Of a stretch of 42,063 nucleotides of DNA, positions 17,731-24,006 are shown one piece after another; the first letter of the stretch is position 1; each line of letters starts with the position of its first letter. The position numbers and the translations under genes are program-made. The stretch is taken from positions 1-42,063 of IMG/VR virus record IMGVR_UViG_3300036886_000258, one strand, 5' to 3'. Under the pieces are notes generated by a model. It was not told where the DNA came from. It did no database searches and saw only the letters and a list, made by a program, of their open reading frames with translations. This DNA comes from a virus.

Positions 17731-19845
17731 ATGAATTTAGAATGTTTAAAAGGCATAATTACCGATAACTTAGCAATACAGATTGACTTAACACAGTTGA
17801 AGTCATGGGATTTAAACTCAGGTTTCACTTCAATTAGTTTAACTAAATGGGCAGGTGCGGTTTCCAATAACATTAATCTCATGGATTTTGGTTTAACTGG
17901 ATTTGATAACGGTAGAACTAATCTTATGTGGAGTGGTATTACACTTACACCTGCAGATACATTATTTCATATGTATAGAATAGGTTATAATGAGGTTATT
18001 AACCCAAGCACAAGCAATACAAGCGGATATACCGCAACAACAGTACATACTGGTTATAATATAAGTGGTATAACAAGTGGTTTAACTGGTAATTATTTTA
18101 TACTTGATGGTGGATATTTACAAGGATTTTTTAAGTTGGATGGATATGATTTTGAGTTATTACCTAAAAGATTCGGAAGAGGCATTACTATTGAAACGCT
18201 TGTATATCTTTATCCAGACTCTCACGGCATATTCTATATGATGGGTGCACGTGCAGAAGACAAATACAATCAATATTTTAGTGGTGAAACAATAACAGGA
18301 CTTACAACAGTTACCACTGGTTTTACTCCCTCAATAAGACAAGTTTTTACTGGTATTACTACAAGTTTTGACGACTATCTTAATAGTTTCGAAAAAGTAG
18401 AAAAAATGAATAGAGGTTTCAGAGACGAAACCTTAATATATCGTACAGAATACGTTCAACCATCAGCAACTGCCAATACGACAAATAATGTAATTGCTTT
18501 CGAATTAACAGATGAAAGGCACATTGCGTATAAATATATTGATGTTGACGGAAACATTATAACCAACACATCGGTGGCAACAGTTACTGCAACTGGCTTC
18601 ACAATGATTGACATTGTGTTTTCACCAAGGATTGACGAAATTCTTACAACACCATATGAATTAGAATGCACACCACAAAGAATAGGTAAAATGATATTCT
18701 ATATTAATGGTCGTGCAATGTGGATTATTCACGATTTTCCAGAATTTTATTTTCATGGATTTAATACCGATAAAGAATTACAAATGGGTGAACCTTATTC
18801 AATTAGCTGGGGCGGTGGTTCATTTGGTTTGAAACATTCATGGCACTATGATTACCAAACATATACATTATATAATGGTCAAGACACAAACTATATTAAC
18901 AATAATTTCTTTGTAGAACCAGACCCAATAGCAACAGAGTGTTACACTCCACCAACAGGCGATACCTATTTAAGTGGATTGACATTAAGTGCAGATAGCA
19001 CAACATTTATTATAACGGATAAATGTACTGGTGTTCAAAATCCCGTTACTGTAATGCGTGTCGAATATACAGGCGAAACAGGTACAACAGGTACTTCAGC
19101 ACACTCATATTTCATTAAATTCAATCATCCAATCACAGTATTGTCAAATAGAGAATATGAAATTAATTTACCTATGTTTAATGATGGTTTCTTTAAACAA
19201 GTTGATAGCAGTGGCAATACCATTAATAATAGAGTGAGCATTTTAGTTTATGGCGATGTTGATGTTAATATTCATCAAGAAACACAATACGTGCTGCCAA
19301 TGACACAAGCATATATGGCAAAACTATTAAGTCTTGGATTACACCCATTTCCTGATCAACAAGAATATGAATATATGTTGAATGGTATTATGTATTTCGG
19401 TGTAAGTGGTTTACCAGTAGCATTACAATATATGTTATTACAAGGCTTAAACGTAATGGGTGTTCCAGTAGAATCATTTATAACAGGCAAAGATGTTTGG
19501 TTACCAATAAAAACCGTATTCAGCACAAAAGATAATACTGGTAAGAAGCAAGTAAATATTGGTATATTAATTGAATCAGATCACGATTTCAATTCTAATG
19601 CACCATTATTCTTCGGTGACTTTACATACAAGGGTGCTGATATATTGGTACAAGATCATAGAAAAGACAACCTATTAATTCAAGAAAATTTTGATTCATC
19701 ATTTATTGGTGGTATTCAAAAATTAAGAGTTTATAATAATGCATTAACTTCACCAGAAGTATTACATAATGCATTGGTAGAAGCAAAATTGAATCCGAAT
19801 TTAAACATAGTTGTTAATAAAGGCGGAAGAATTATTCATAGATAA
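17731..19845 (+). CDS. Virion structural protein with lectin/LamG-like features (704 aa)
   Basis: A Thr/Gly/Tyr/Asn-rich beta-structured protein. Segments such as GYLQGFFKLDGYDFELLPKR and GITIETLVYLYPD in the N-terminal third, and KLRVYNNALTSPEVLHNAL near the C-terminus, look like concanavalin/LamG-type jelly-roll elements found in fibre and adhesion proteins. The C-terminus ends in a short basic tail (NKGGRIIHR). It probably contributes to tail fibre, tail sheath decoration or head decoration, with receptor binding as the inferred option. An upstream in-frame TTG at 17722 is less likely than the ATG, given motif spacing. No terminator is seen after the stop. Confidence 0.65.
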   Translation: MNLECLKGIITDNLAIQIDLTQLKSWDLNSGFTSISLTKWAGAVSNNINLMDFGLTGFDNGRTNLMWSGITLTPADTLFHMYRIGYNEVINPSTSNTSGYTATTVHTGYNISGITSGLTGNYFILDGGYLQGFFKLDGYDFELLPKRFGRGITIETLVYLYPDSHGIFYMMGARAEDKYNQYFSGETITGLTTVTTGFTPSIRQVFTGITTSFDDYLNSFEKVEKMNRGFRDETLIYRTEYVQPSATANTTNNVIAFELTDERHIAYKYIDVDGNIITNTSVATVTATGFTMIDIVFSPRIDEILTTPYELECTPQRIGKMIFYINGRAMWIIHDFPEFYFHGFNTDKELQMGEPYSISWGGGSFGLKHSWHYDYQTYTLYNGQDTNYINNNFFVEPDPIATECYTPPTGDTYLSGLTLSADSTTFIITDKCTGVQNPVTVMRVEYTGETGTTGTSAHSYFIKFNHPITVLSNREYEINLPMFNDGFFKQVDSSGNTINNRVSILVYGDVDVNIHQETQYVLPMTQAYMAKLLSLGLHPFPDQQEYEYMLNGIMYFGVSGLPVALQYMLLQGLNVMGVPVESFITGKDVWLPIKTVFSTKDNTGKKQVNIGILIESDHDFNSNAPLFFGDFTYKGADILVQDHRKDNLLIQENFDSSFIGGIQKLRVYNNALTSPEVLHNALVEAKLNPNLNIVVNKGGRIIHR

Positions 19846-19879
19846 TTAATATCTGCCTATATGCTGTTTATATACAATA

Positions 19880-19908
19880 CAAAGATAATAAATAACCATT
19901 TGAGCCAA
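19880..19908 (-). promoter_or_regulatory. Host-type promoter pointing into the 3' end of the structural gene
   Basis: Read leftward, TTG, an 18-nt spacer and TATCTTTG match the Bacteroidota vegetative promoter. No gene follows in that direction: the first ORF is only about 12 codons. An antisense RNA to the end of the structural gene is possible. The match may also be chance in AT-rich sequence. Confidence 0.35.
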
Positions 19909-19910
19909 TT

Positions 19911-20120
19911 ATGAGCCGATTATCAGAAATTTATGAAGGATGGAAAAATTACGTGTTTCCAAATCCAAAAGTAGAAGAAGAAGCAAAAAGAAGAATGGCA
20001 ATTTGTATTGAAAATAAATGCAAAAAACTAAATGCCAGAAATTATTGTAGTGTGTGTGGTTGTTATATGCCAGCGAAAGTTAGAAGTCCAAAGTCTCGTT
20101 GTGCGCTAAAAATTTGGTAG
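19911..20120 (+). CDS. Small zinc-ribbon protein (69 aa)
   Basis: It has a Cys-rich C-terminal half: CIENKC, then YCSVCGCYMPAKVRSPKSRC. The paired Cys residues would bind one zinc in a ribbon, as in small phage proteins of the DUF6171-like type. The N-terminal part (MSRLSEIYEGWKNYVFPN) is an amphipathic helix often seen in this group. The role is unknown, with nucleic-acid or protein binding possible. It stands alone between the structural gene and convergent minus-strand genes, ending next to the stop of the cupin-like gene. Confidence 0.65.
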   Translation: MSRLSEIYEGWKNYVFPNPKVEEEAKRRMAICIENKCKKLNARNYCSVCGCYMPAKVRSPKSRCALKIW

Positions 20121-20549
20121 TTATGCTCTGTTTGTTGTGAGAACGTATGTGTCTTCAAGAGCAACACCTTGAAATTCGTCAGAATCAAAACAAAATTTCT
20201 TAAAACCAGTAAGACATATAACCTTATTATTTATTATAAGTTCAAGTTTACCGCTTAAACATGAAATACAACGAATATAGTCTCTTTTTTTAAGTTCAAT
20301 TATTGCTCCTTTGGGTAGAAAATAAAAAATAACAATATCTTCAGGTTTAGTATCATCAATTATTTTTTTATATTTAATATTGTTAACACAATTGTCCCAA
20401 TCAGTGAAAAAACGAATTATAATACCATCATCAATCTCATGTATAGAAGGAAATTGATCGAGTAATTCCTTTTTTCTTTTGTCAATTAACTCGTTTACTT
20501 TATCTAATATTGCTCTTCTTTCGGGTGTCATTGATAATTGAATTAACAA
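20121..20549 (-). CDS. Cupin-like small protein (142 aa)
   Basis: An N-terminal helix (PERRAILDKVNELIDKRKKELL) precedes a beta-rich half with the run VIFYFLPKGAIIELKKRDYI and LSGKLELIINNKVICLTG. That pattern resembles a small cupin barrel: Pro-Gly-type turn, then a strand with Gly-Lys-Leu-Glu. Metal-binding His residues of classical cupins are missing, so it may be a non-enzymatic sensor or structural version. It overlaps the preceding 207-aa gene by 7 nt. Confidence 0.5.
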   Translation of the reverse strand: MLIQLSMTPERRAILDKVNELIDKRKKELLDQFPSIHEIDDGIIIRFFTDWDNCVNNIKYKKIIDDTKPEDIVIFYFLPKGAIIELKKRDYIRCISCLSGKLELIINNKVICLTGFKKFCFDSDEFQGVALEDTYVLTTNRA

Positions 20550-21166
20550 TACGGTACATTCTGAACCTTATCCTTCATTTCAGGAGTACTAATGTCCATT
20601 CCAGTATAGTTTCCAATATATTCTTCCACAAATTGTCTTATGAATAAAACCTGTATTCTTGACGGTGCATGTTTAAATGCCAAGAAATCGATTTCATCAC
20701 CTTCAGTCGTATTTAAATCTACATTAATGTCGTTCCAATTAAAACCATTAAACAAAGCCTCACCAGATGGTTCAATGTCAGTATCAGGTGTGCCACCAAG
20801 TCTTCCCTTATCATACCAACCACTTTTGCTTATCGAAATATTATCACTATAAAAACTAAGATCAAACATAATTGGTTCTTTGGTCTGATCATATTTATAT
20901 TCTACTTTAAGAAAATAATCAAGTGTCAATTTATTTGCATCTTCAAAGTTATCTTCTTCCCAATCACCACCAATTCTTGAGTCAAAAACTGAAGTTTTTA
21001 TTTTATTCTTTCTCTCCAAAAGTGAGTCACAAATAAATTGCTTTTGAAATTCTTCATTTTGCAATAAGTTTATGATTTCCTGTTCTTTCAAATAGCTTTC
21101 ATTCCCCAAGAAATCGAACTTCCCAACCTCTTCATTGATGACTTTAATCAAATCTTTACTAAACAT
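20543..21166 (-). CDS. Hypothetical protein (207 aa)
   Basis: A soluble acidic protein beginning MFSKDLIKVINEEVGKFD, with mixed helices and strands and no recognised motif. The ATG at 21166 is preferred over an in-frame GTG 15 nt upstream, because a GTATTTATG motif ends exactly 14 nt before the ATG, the usual spacing here. The C-terminus ends in a Met/Lys-rich tail. It is coupled by overlap to the cupin-like gene. Function is unknown. Confidence 0.6.
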   Translation of the reverse strand: MFSKDLIKVINEEVGKFDFLGNESYLKEQEIINLLQNEEFQKQFICDSLLERKNKIKTSVFDSRIGGDWEEDNFEDANKLTLDYFLKVEYKYDQTKEPIMFDLSFYSDNISISKSGWYDKGRLGGTPDTDIEPSGEALFNGFNWNDINVDLNTTEGDEIDFLAFKHAPSRIQVLFIRQFVEEYIGNYTGMDISTPEMKDKVQNVPYC

Positions 21167-21180
21167 GAATAATATTTTCA

Positions 21181-21189
21181 CATAAATAC
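21181..21189 (-). promoter_or_regulatory. Phage promoter motif GTATTTATG
   Basis: Sense GTATTTATGTGAAAA ends 14 nt before the ATG at 21166 and decides the start. A weaker leftward copy (GCATTTATA) lies at 21201-21209. Confidence 0.55.
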
Positions 21190-21230
21190 TGAATACTTCA
21201 TATAAATGCTAACCAAACCATACCATTAAA

Positions 21231-21239
21231 GTATTTATA
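21231..21239 (+). promoter_or_regulatory. Phage promoter motif GTATTTATA of a small RNA
   Basis: GTATTTATAGG is followed by no usable ORF (only a 5-codon MKVIA) but by hairpins and a strong terminator. This is good evidence that the motif directs transcription. Confidence 0.6.
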
Positions 21240-21244
21240 GGATG

Positions 21245-21393
21245 AAAGTCATTGCTTAACCATTGTGTTAAGTTAGGTCTGTAAAAACAGGAATGCCTTT
21301 AAAATTTATTGCCAAATAGTGGTTATGTAAAATTTAAAGACTTACTGAGAAATAACAGGAATTGCACCGCACAAAAAACGGTGCAATTTTTTT
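21245..21393 (+). ncRNA. Putative phage small RNA
   Basis: About 150 nt lie between the promoter motif and a rho-independent terminator. They contain three local hairpins: CTTAAC/GTTAAG around 21256-21273, CTGT/ACAG around 21281-21292, and a long A/T stem CTTTAAAATTTA with TAAAATTTAAAG (one mismatch) enclosing a GCCAAATAGTGG loop. There is no coding potential beyond a 5-codon ORF. An independent small RNA is inferred, and its target is unknown. Confidence 0.6.
21361..21393 (+). terminator. Rho-independent terminator of the small RNA
   Basis: ATTGCACCG and CGGTGCAAT form a perfect 9-bp stem around a 9-nt A-rich loop, followed by seven U. Confidence 0.9.
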
Positions 21394-21406
21394 ATATGTT
21401 AATATA

Positions 21407-21415
21407 GTATTTATT
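21407..21415 (+). promoter_or_regulatory. Phage promoter motif GTATTTATT
   Basis: GTATTTATTAGAAAT ends 14 nt before the ATG at 21430, just after the small-RNA terminator. Confidence 0.65.
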
Positions 21416-21429
21416 AGAAATCAATTATT

Positions 21430-21954
21430 ATGAAGAATAATAGCACAAAAGAAAGACTTTTTGAAGTTACTGGCAGACTTGATAAAACATTTAATCCAAA
21501 TCCATTTGATAGGTTTACAATACAAGTAAATAGACCAGATTATCAAGGAACTATTAAAAGAAATCGTGATGGATGGATGTTATACGATGTAACTAATAGT
21601 CCAGAAGAGGCAGGACCGTTCGGTACGCTTGAAAGTCTAATAGATTATTATGATATTGACAAATCTCAAATGACTGGTGATTATGTTAAAAATTTACCTG
21701 AAGCAGTAACTGCTGCTGCACAAACTACAAATGTACAACAAACAGATATGTCCTCACCACAAACAACATATGTAGATAGCACATATAAAATGATTGCACC
21801 TGCACTTAAAAGAATAAGGACTGTAGATCAATTTCCAATGGCATTTAAAGGGTGGTTTAGTGCATTGGGATATAAGCCACAATCATCGCCACTTACAATA
21901 GCACAAGTGAGATTAGATATAGAACAAGTAATGAGAGAATTGGGATATAAATAA
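21430..21954 (+). CDS. Protein with the shared N-terminal leader (174 aa)
   Basis: Residues 6-22 (TKERLFEVTGRLDKTFN) match the N-terminal leader shared by seven proteins here. This copy lacks the LxE that ends the leader in the other six. The next ~60 residues contain a compact beta-like stretch (GTIKRNRDGWMLYDV), then a Thr/Gln-rich linker, then a C-terminal helical domain (MIAPALKRIRTVDQFPMAFKG). That last part also recalls the 188-aa paralogue at 26361. It is probably a head-associated internal protein. Function is unknown. Confidence 0.65.
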   Translation: MKNNSTKERLFEVTGRLDKTFNPNPFDRFTIQVNRPDYQGTIKRNRDGWMLYDVTNSPEEAGPFGTLESLIDYYDIDKSQMTGDYVKNLPEAVTAAAQTTNVQQTDMSSPQTTYVDSTYKMIAPALKRIRTVDQFPMAFKGWFSALGYKPQSSPLTIAQVRLDIEQVMRELGYK

Positions 21955-21964
21955 AAAAATTCAT

Positions 21965-21981
21965 TTTTTTTAAAAATAATT
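21965..21981 (+). promoter_or_regulatory. A/T upstream element shared with operon B
   Basis: TTTTTTTAAAAATAATT occurs here and, identically, at 27592-27608. In both cases it ends 32-33 nt before the TATCTTTG box. It may be an UP-like element or a trace of duplication. Confidence 0.5.
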
Positions 21982-21991
21982 ACGATTTTGT

Positions 21992-22021
21992 TTGTATTTA
22001 TCATTTTAATGTATATCTTTG
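21992..22021 (+). promoter_or_regulatory. Host-type promoter of tRNA operon A
   Basis: TTG (21992-21994), a 19-nt spacer and TATCTTTG (22014-22021) fit the Bacteroidota consensus TTG/TAnnTTTG. Transcription should begin a few nt downstream and cover leader ORF A, the attenuator and the Pro/His/Gln tRNAs. Confidence 0.75.
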
Positions 22022-22052
22022 CGAAGAGTTTTTAATAAATGTTATTTGAGAA

Positions 22053-22127
22053 ATGAAAAATTTAGTTAACATAGTTCCGCAACCCCAACAGCATCCACAA
22101 ATTTTGGAATGGGGAAACTATGCTTAA
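22053..22127 (+). CDS. Leader peptide A of the Pro/His/Gln tRNA operon (24 aa)
   Basis: This 24-codon ORF starts MKNLVNIV and continues PQPQQHPQ at codons 9-16 (CCG CAA CCC CAA CAG CAT CCA CAA), then ILEWGNYA. The eight consecutive residues are all Pro, Gln or His, exactly the specificities of the eight tRNAs downstream. The codons cover CCCCA (segment 1), and GAATGGGG (segment 2) lies within the last codons, so ribosome position can set the RNA fold as in trp/his leaders. A ribosome held at the run leaves segment 2 free to pair with the terminator arm. A ribosome at the stop covers segment 2 and allows termination. The peptide itself probably has no other role. This reading is inference from sequence. 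Confidence 0.75.
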   Translation: MKNLVNIVPQPQQHPQILEWGNYA

Positions 22128-22188
22128 ATTTTTCTAAGAATTTTTTAGGTTAGACAGAAAAACCCCATTCATATCGAGTGGGGTTTTT
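22107..22188 (+). promoter_or_regulatory. Attenuator A: antiterminator and terminator alternatives
   Basis: Segment 2 GAATGGGG (22107-22114) is perfectly complementary to segment 3 CCCCATTC (22163-22170). Segment 3 also pairs with segment 4 GAGTGGGG (22176-22183) in the terminator. Segment 1 CCCCA (22083-22087) can pair with TGGGG of segment 2. This 1:2, 2:3, 3:4 layout is the classical transcription-attenuation arrangement. Confidence 0.75.
22158..22188 (+). terminator. Intrinsic terminator of attenuator A
   Basis: AAAAACCCCATTC and GAGTGGGGTTTTT form 13 pairs (one G-U) around a 5-nt loop, ending in a U-run. It lies between leader ORF A and the first tRNA, so readthrough is required for tRNA expression. 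Confidence 0.85.
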
Positions 22189-22196
22189 CATTTTTT

Positions 22197-22205
22197 GTTC
22201 TTTGA
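22197..22205 (+). promoter_or_regulatory. boxA-like antitermination element
   Basis: GTTCTTTGA lies 11 nt before the first tRNA. It resembles the boxA of Bacteroidota rRNA leaders and recurs at 22794, 23119 and 27874, with GTTCTTTAA at 33193. Confidence 0.5.
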
Positions 22206-22216
22206 TGTATTTTTAT

Positions 22217-22291
22217 CTGGGTGTTCCGCAGACGGCTATACGGGCGTGCTTTGGAGGCACGTGTTCACTGGTTCGAATCCAGTTACCCAGA
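22217..22291 (+). tRNA. tRNA-Pro(UGG)
   Basis: The acceptor stem is CTGGGTG/TACCCAG with C1-G72 and A73, both proline identity elements. Anticodon loop TTTGGAG gives UGG, and the T arm is ACTGG-TTCGAAT-CCAGT. It has a normal 5-nt variable loop and is the first tRNA of operon A. Confidence 0.92.
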
Positions 22292-22297
22292 CAACAA

Positions 22298-22392
22298 CAG
22301 GGAGTGAGCGAGTTGGTTGAAGCTGCTGGTCTTGGAAACCAGTGACGGCACAAAGGCGTTGTCGTCCGTGGGTTCGAACCCCACCTTCCTGA
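22298..22392 (+). tRNA. Class II-like tRNA with UGG (Pro) anticodon
   Basis: The acceptor is CAGGGAG/CTTCCTG with C1-G72 and A73 (proline-type). The anticodon stem CTGGT/ACCAG is perfect and the loop CTTGGAA puts UGG at 34-36. A long variable arm (about 24 nt, GACG.../...CGTC stem) and the AGCGAG...GAAGCT D arm are those of a serine-type tRNA. Reading GGA (Ser) would need a mispaired stem. It may be a proline tRNA on a Ser-like body, or a serine tRNA that reads proline codons. Confidence 0.75.
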
Positions 22393-22459
22393 CGGTGAGA
22401 CCGTTTTAGAATTTTTTATAGACGTTAGAGTAATAGCGAAGCGTAGAAAAATTCAACAT

Positions 22460-22534
22460 GGTAGGCGTAGCTCAATTGGTTAGAGTGCCAGATTGTGGTT
22501 CTGGTCGTTGCAGGTTCGAGTCCTGTCGCCTACC
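22460..22534 (+). tRNA. tRNA-His(GUG)
   Basis: It has an extra G-1 opposite C73 (the histidine hallmark), acceptor GTAGGCG/CGCCTAC and anticodon loop TTGTGGT giving GUG. The spacer upstream folds (CGGT/ACCG and GAATTTTT/AAAAATTC stems). Confidence 0.92.
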
Positions 22535-22541
22535 CGAAAAG

Positions 22542-22563
22542 CGTGATAAAAGCGTTTATCACG
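22542..22563 (+). other. Inter-tRNA hairpin
   Basis: CGTGATAAA and TTTATCACG form a perfect 9-bp stem with a 4-nt loop between tRNA-His and tRNA-Pro. No U-run follows, so it is more likely a processing or stability element than a terminator. Confidence 0.6.
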
Positions 22564-22581
22564 TAATTAGGTGATATTTTT

Positions 22582-22654
22582 CGGGATGTGGTGTAGTTGG
22601 TAACATGCGTGCTTTGGGAGCATGAGACCGTGGGTTCGAGTCCCGCCATCCCGA
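22582..22654 (+). tRNA. tRNA-Pro(UGG), second copy
   Basis: The acceptor is CGGGATG/CATCCCG with C1-G72 and A73, and loop TTTGGGA gives UGG. It is not a close duplicate of the first tRNA-Pro. Confidence 0.92.
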
Positions 22655-22660
22655 CTACAT

Positions 22661-22736
22661 GGTGATTGTAGAGGAATTGGTAAACTCACCTGACTGTGAA
22701 TCAGGAATCTTGCGGGTTCGAGTCCCGTCTTTCACC
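22661..22736 (+). tRNA. tRNA-His(GUG), second copy, with acceptor mismatches
   Basis: G-1 faces C73 and loop CTGTGAA gives GUG. The acceptor GTGATTG/CTTTCAC has two adjacent U-U mismatches at pairs 5 and 6, which is unusual for a functional tRNA. Confidence 0.8.
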
Positions 22737-22793
22737 CAAAAACGCCAAGGGGGGTGCGCAAAATAAATCTTGCAACTCCTTGAACGTTAAAAA

Positions 22794-22802
22794 GTTCTTT
22801 GA
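22794..22802 (+). promoter_or_regulatory. boxA-like element
   Basis: GTTCTTTGA in the spacer between tRNA-His and tRNA-Gln. The same spacer also holds a TTGTCG/CGACAA hairpin. Confidence 0.45.
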
Positions 22803-22842
22803 AAATCTTGTCGCATTTATTTGCTATATGTACGACAAATAT

Positions 22843-22915
22843 TGTCTCATAGTGTAATGGCTAACATGCCTGACTCTGAATCAGTAGACTGCAGGTTCGA
22901 CTCCTGCTGAGACAG
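22843..22915 (+). tRNA. tRNA-Gln(CUG)
   Basis: The acceptor TGTCTCA/TGAGACA has U1-A72 and G73, as in glutamine tRNAs. Anticodon loop CTCTGAA gives CUG. Confidence 0.9.
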
Positions 22916-22965
22916 CAAAGTAAATTTATGCAATAAGTACCGAAAAACGGCACTTTATGCAAAAA

Positions 22966-23026
22966 TATACCCGAACAGGTATAAATATACTCAAAATAGT
23001 GTACTTTATACCCGAACAGGTATAAA
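22966..23026 (+). repeat. Two 20-nt hairpin repeats
   Basis: TATACCCGAACAGGTATAAA occurs identically at 22966-22985 and 23007-23026. Each copy folds into TATACC/GGTATA with the loop CGAACA. They fill the spacer between two Gln tRNAs. Confidence 0.8.
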
Positions 23027-23028
23027 AC

Positions 23029-23111
23029 TGTCCTTTGGCAGAATGGCGATTGCATCGGTCTTTGAAGCCGACACCCCAACGGGTTTGTAGGTCCGAATCC
23101 TACAGGGACAA
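23029..23111 (+). tRNA. tRNA-Gln(UUG) with extended variable arm
   Basis: The acceptor is TGTCCTT/AGGGACA (U1-A72) and loop CTTTGAA gives UUG. The T arm GTAGG-TCCGAAT-CCTAC has C in place of the usual U at position 55. The variable region is 15 nt and contains ACCC/GGGT, a class II-like hairpin not expected in a glutamine tRNA. Confidence 0.8.
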
Positions 23112-23118
23112 CAAAAAA

Positions 23119-23127
23119 GTTCTTTGA
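23119..23127 (+). promoter_or_regulatory. boxA-like element
   Basis: GTTCTTTGA between tRNA-Gln and the ATP-grasp gene. It overlaps a possible TTG box of a host-type promoter (TTG, 18 nt, TACCTTTA) whose start would be nearly at the ATG. Confidence 0.4.
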
Positions 23128-23156
23128 TATCTCATAATTATTATTACCTTTACAAA

Positions 23157-23933
23157 ATGTATTACGTAGTTCAAGAAAATGTATTCAATGAAGCAAACTA
23201 TGACAACTTAGTATTGGCATTGGATAAATTATCTCTGCCTTATGAGATAGTAAAAGTTAAAGCGTTTCTTAAAACATTCAGAGTAAAAACCAAAAGAAAA
23301 GATGTGTTTCCTTTCGGCTCATTGAAGATGGCAAGACTGTCAGCAAAGCGTGGCTGGCGACCCGGTTCTCAAATGAATCCTAATCATGACTACTTGGTTT
23401 ATCGTGACCATTATAAGGAAAATCTTTTGAACTATGATTCACGGATACAGAAATTCGGTGATGATTTTTTCAGCAAAGAAATATTCTTTGCCAGACCAAC
23501 ACAGGATACAAAAGTATTTACTGGTAAAGTATTTGATATGGAGCAGTGGCGAGACTTTGTTGCTTATTCATTAACTAATGGTCACACAACATTACTGAAT
23601 ATCGATACGGAAATTCAAATATGTTCAGTTAAGAAAATTCAACAAGAAATCAGGTTCTGGATTGTCAAAGGCGAAATCGTCACAGCAAGCCAGTACAGAC
23701 TTGGAAACAGATTGGTGCTTAATGAAAATATTGATCAGGCAGCTTATGAGTATTGTAAAAAAATGGTTGACATATTTCAACTGAATGATGCTTTTGTAAT
23801 GGACTTGGCATTAACTGAGAATGGATATAAGATAGTTGAATGTGGTTGCATTAATTGTGCTGGATTTTACAAAGCAGATATGCAAAAACTTTTAATGAAA
23901 CTTGAAGATAGTTTTAATTGTCCTATGGTGTAA
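23157..23933 (+). CDS. ATP-grasp domain protein (258 aa)
   Basis: The pattern is an N-terminal alpha/beta domain, then KEIFFARPTQDTKVFTGKVF, then the strand-rich core with QEIRFWIVKGEIVTASQYRL, and DAFVMDLALTENGYKIVECGCINCAG. This is typical of phage ATP-grasp proteins (DUF4343-like), which join a carboxylate to an amine using ATP. The metal-binding acidic and Asn residues lie in the last motif. The substrate is unknown. It sits inside tRNA operon A, and its stop codon lies within the D loop of the following tRNA-Gln, a 15-nt overlap. The ATG at 23157 is preferred to an upstream one because it fits a near-leaderless host-type promoter. Confidence 0.75.
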   Translation: MYYVVQENVFNEANYDNLVLALDKLSLPYEIVKVKAFLKTFRVKTKRKDVFPFGSLKMARLSAKRGWRPGSQMNPNHDYLVYRDHYKENLLNYDSRIQKFGDDFFSKEIFFARPTQDTKVFTGKVFDMEQWRDFVAYSLTNGHTTLLNIDTEIQICSVKKIQQEIRFWIVKGEIVTASQYRLGNRLVLNENIDQAAYEYCKKMVDIFQLNDAFVMDLALTENGYKIVECGCINCAGFYKADMQKLLMKLEDSFNCPMV

Positions 23934-23992
23934 TTGGCTAACACGTCAGATTTTGATTCTGAAGAGTCGGGGTTCGAACCCCTGTAGGACAA
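23919..23992 (+). tRNA. tRNA-Gln(UUG), overlapping the ATP-grasp gene
   Basis: The acceptor is TGTCCTA/TAGGACA, loop TTTTGAT gives UUG, and the T arm is CGGGG-TTCGAAC-CCCTG. Its first 15 nt encode the last codons and stop of the ATP-grasp gene. Confidence 0.92.
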
Positions 23993-24006
23993 CAAACTTT
24001 ATAATT

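Noticed and set aside
21167-21181. GTG start for the 207-aa gene
   Set aside because: It would begin inside the promoter motif region. The ATG at 21166 is exactly 14 nt from the motif.
21994-22002. GTATTTATC as another phage promoter
   Set aside because: It lies inside the spacer of the stronger host-type promoter, and no start codon is at 13-19 nt. It is probably chance.
22298-22392. Plain tRNA-Ser(GGA)
   Set aside because: GGA can be placed at 34-36 only by breaking the perfect CTGGT/ACCAG stem, and acceptor identity (C1-G72, A73) is proline-like. It is kept as an unresolved alternative.
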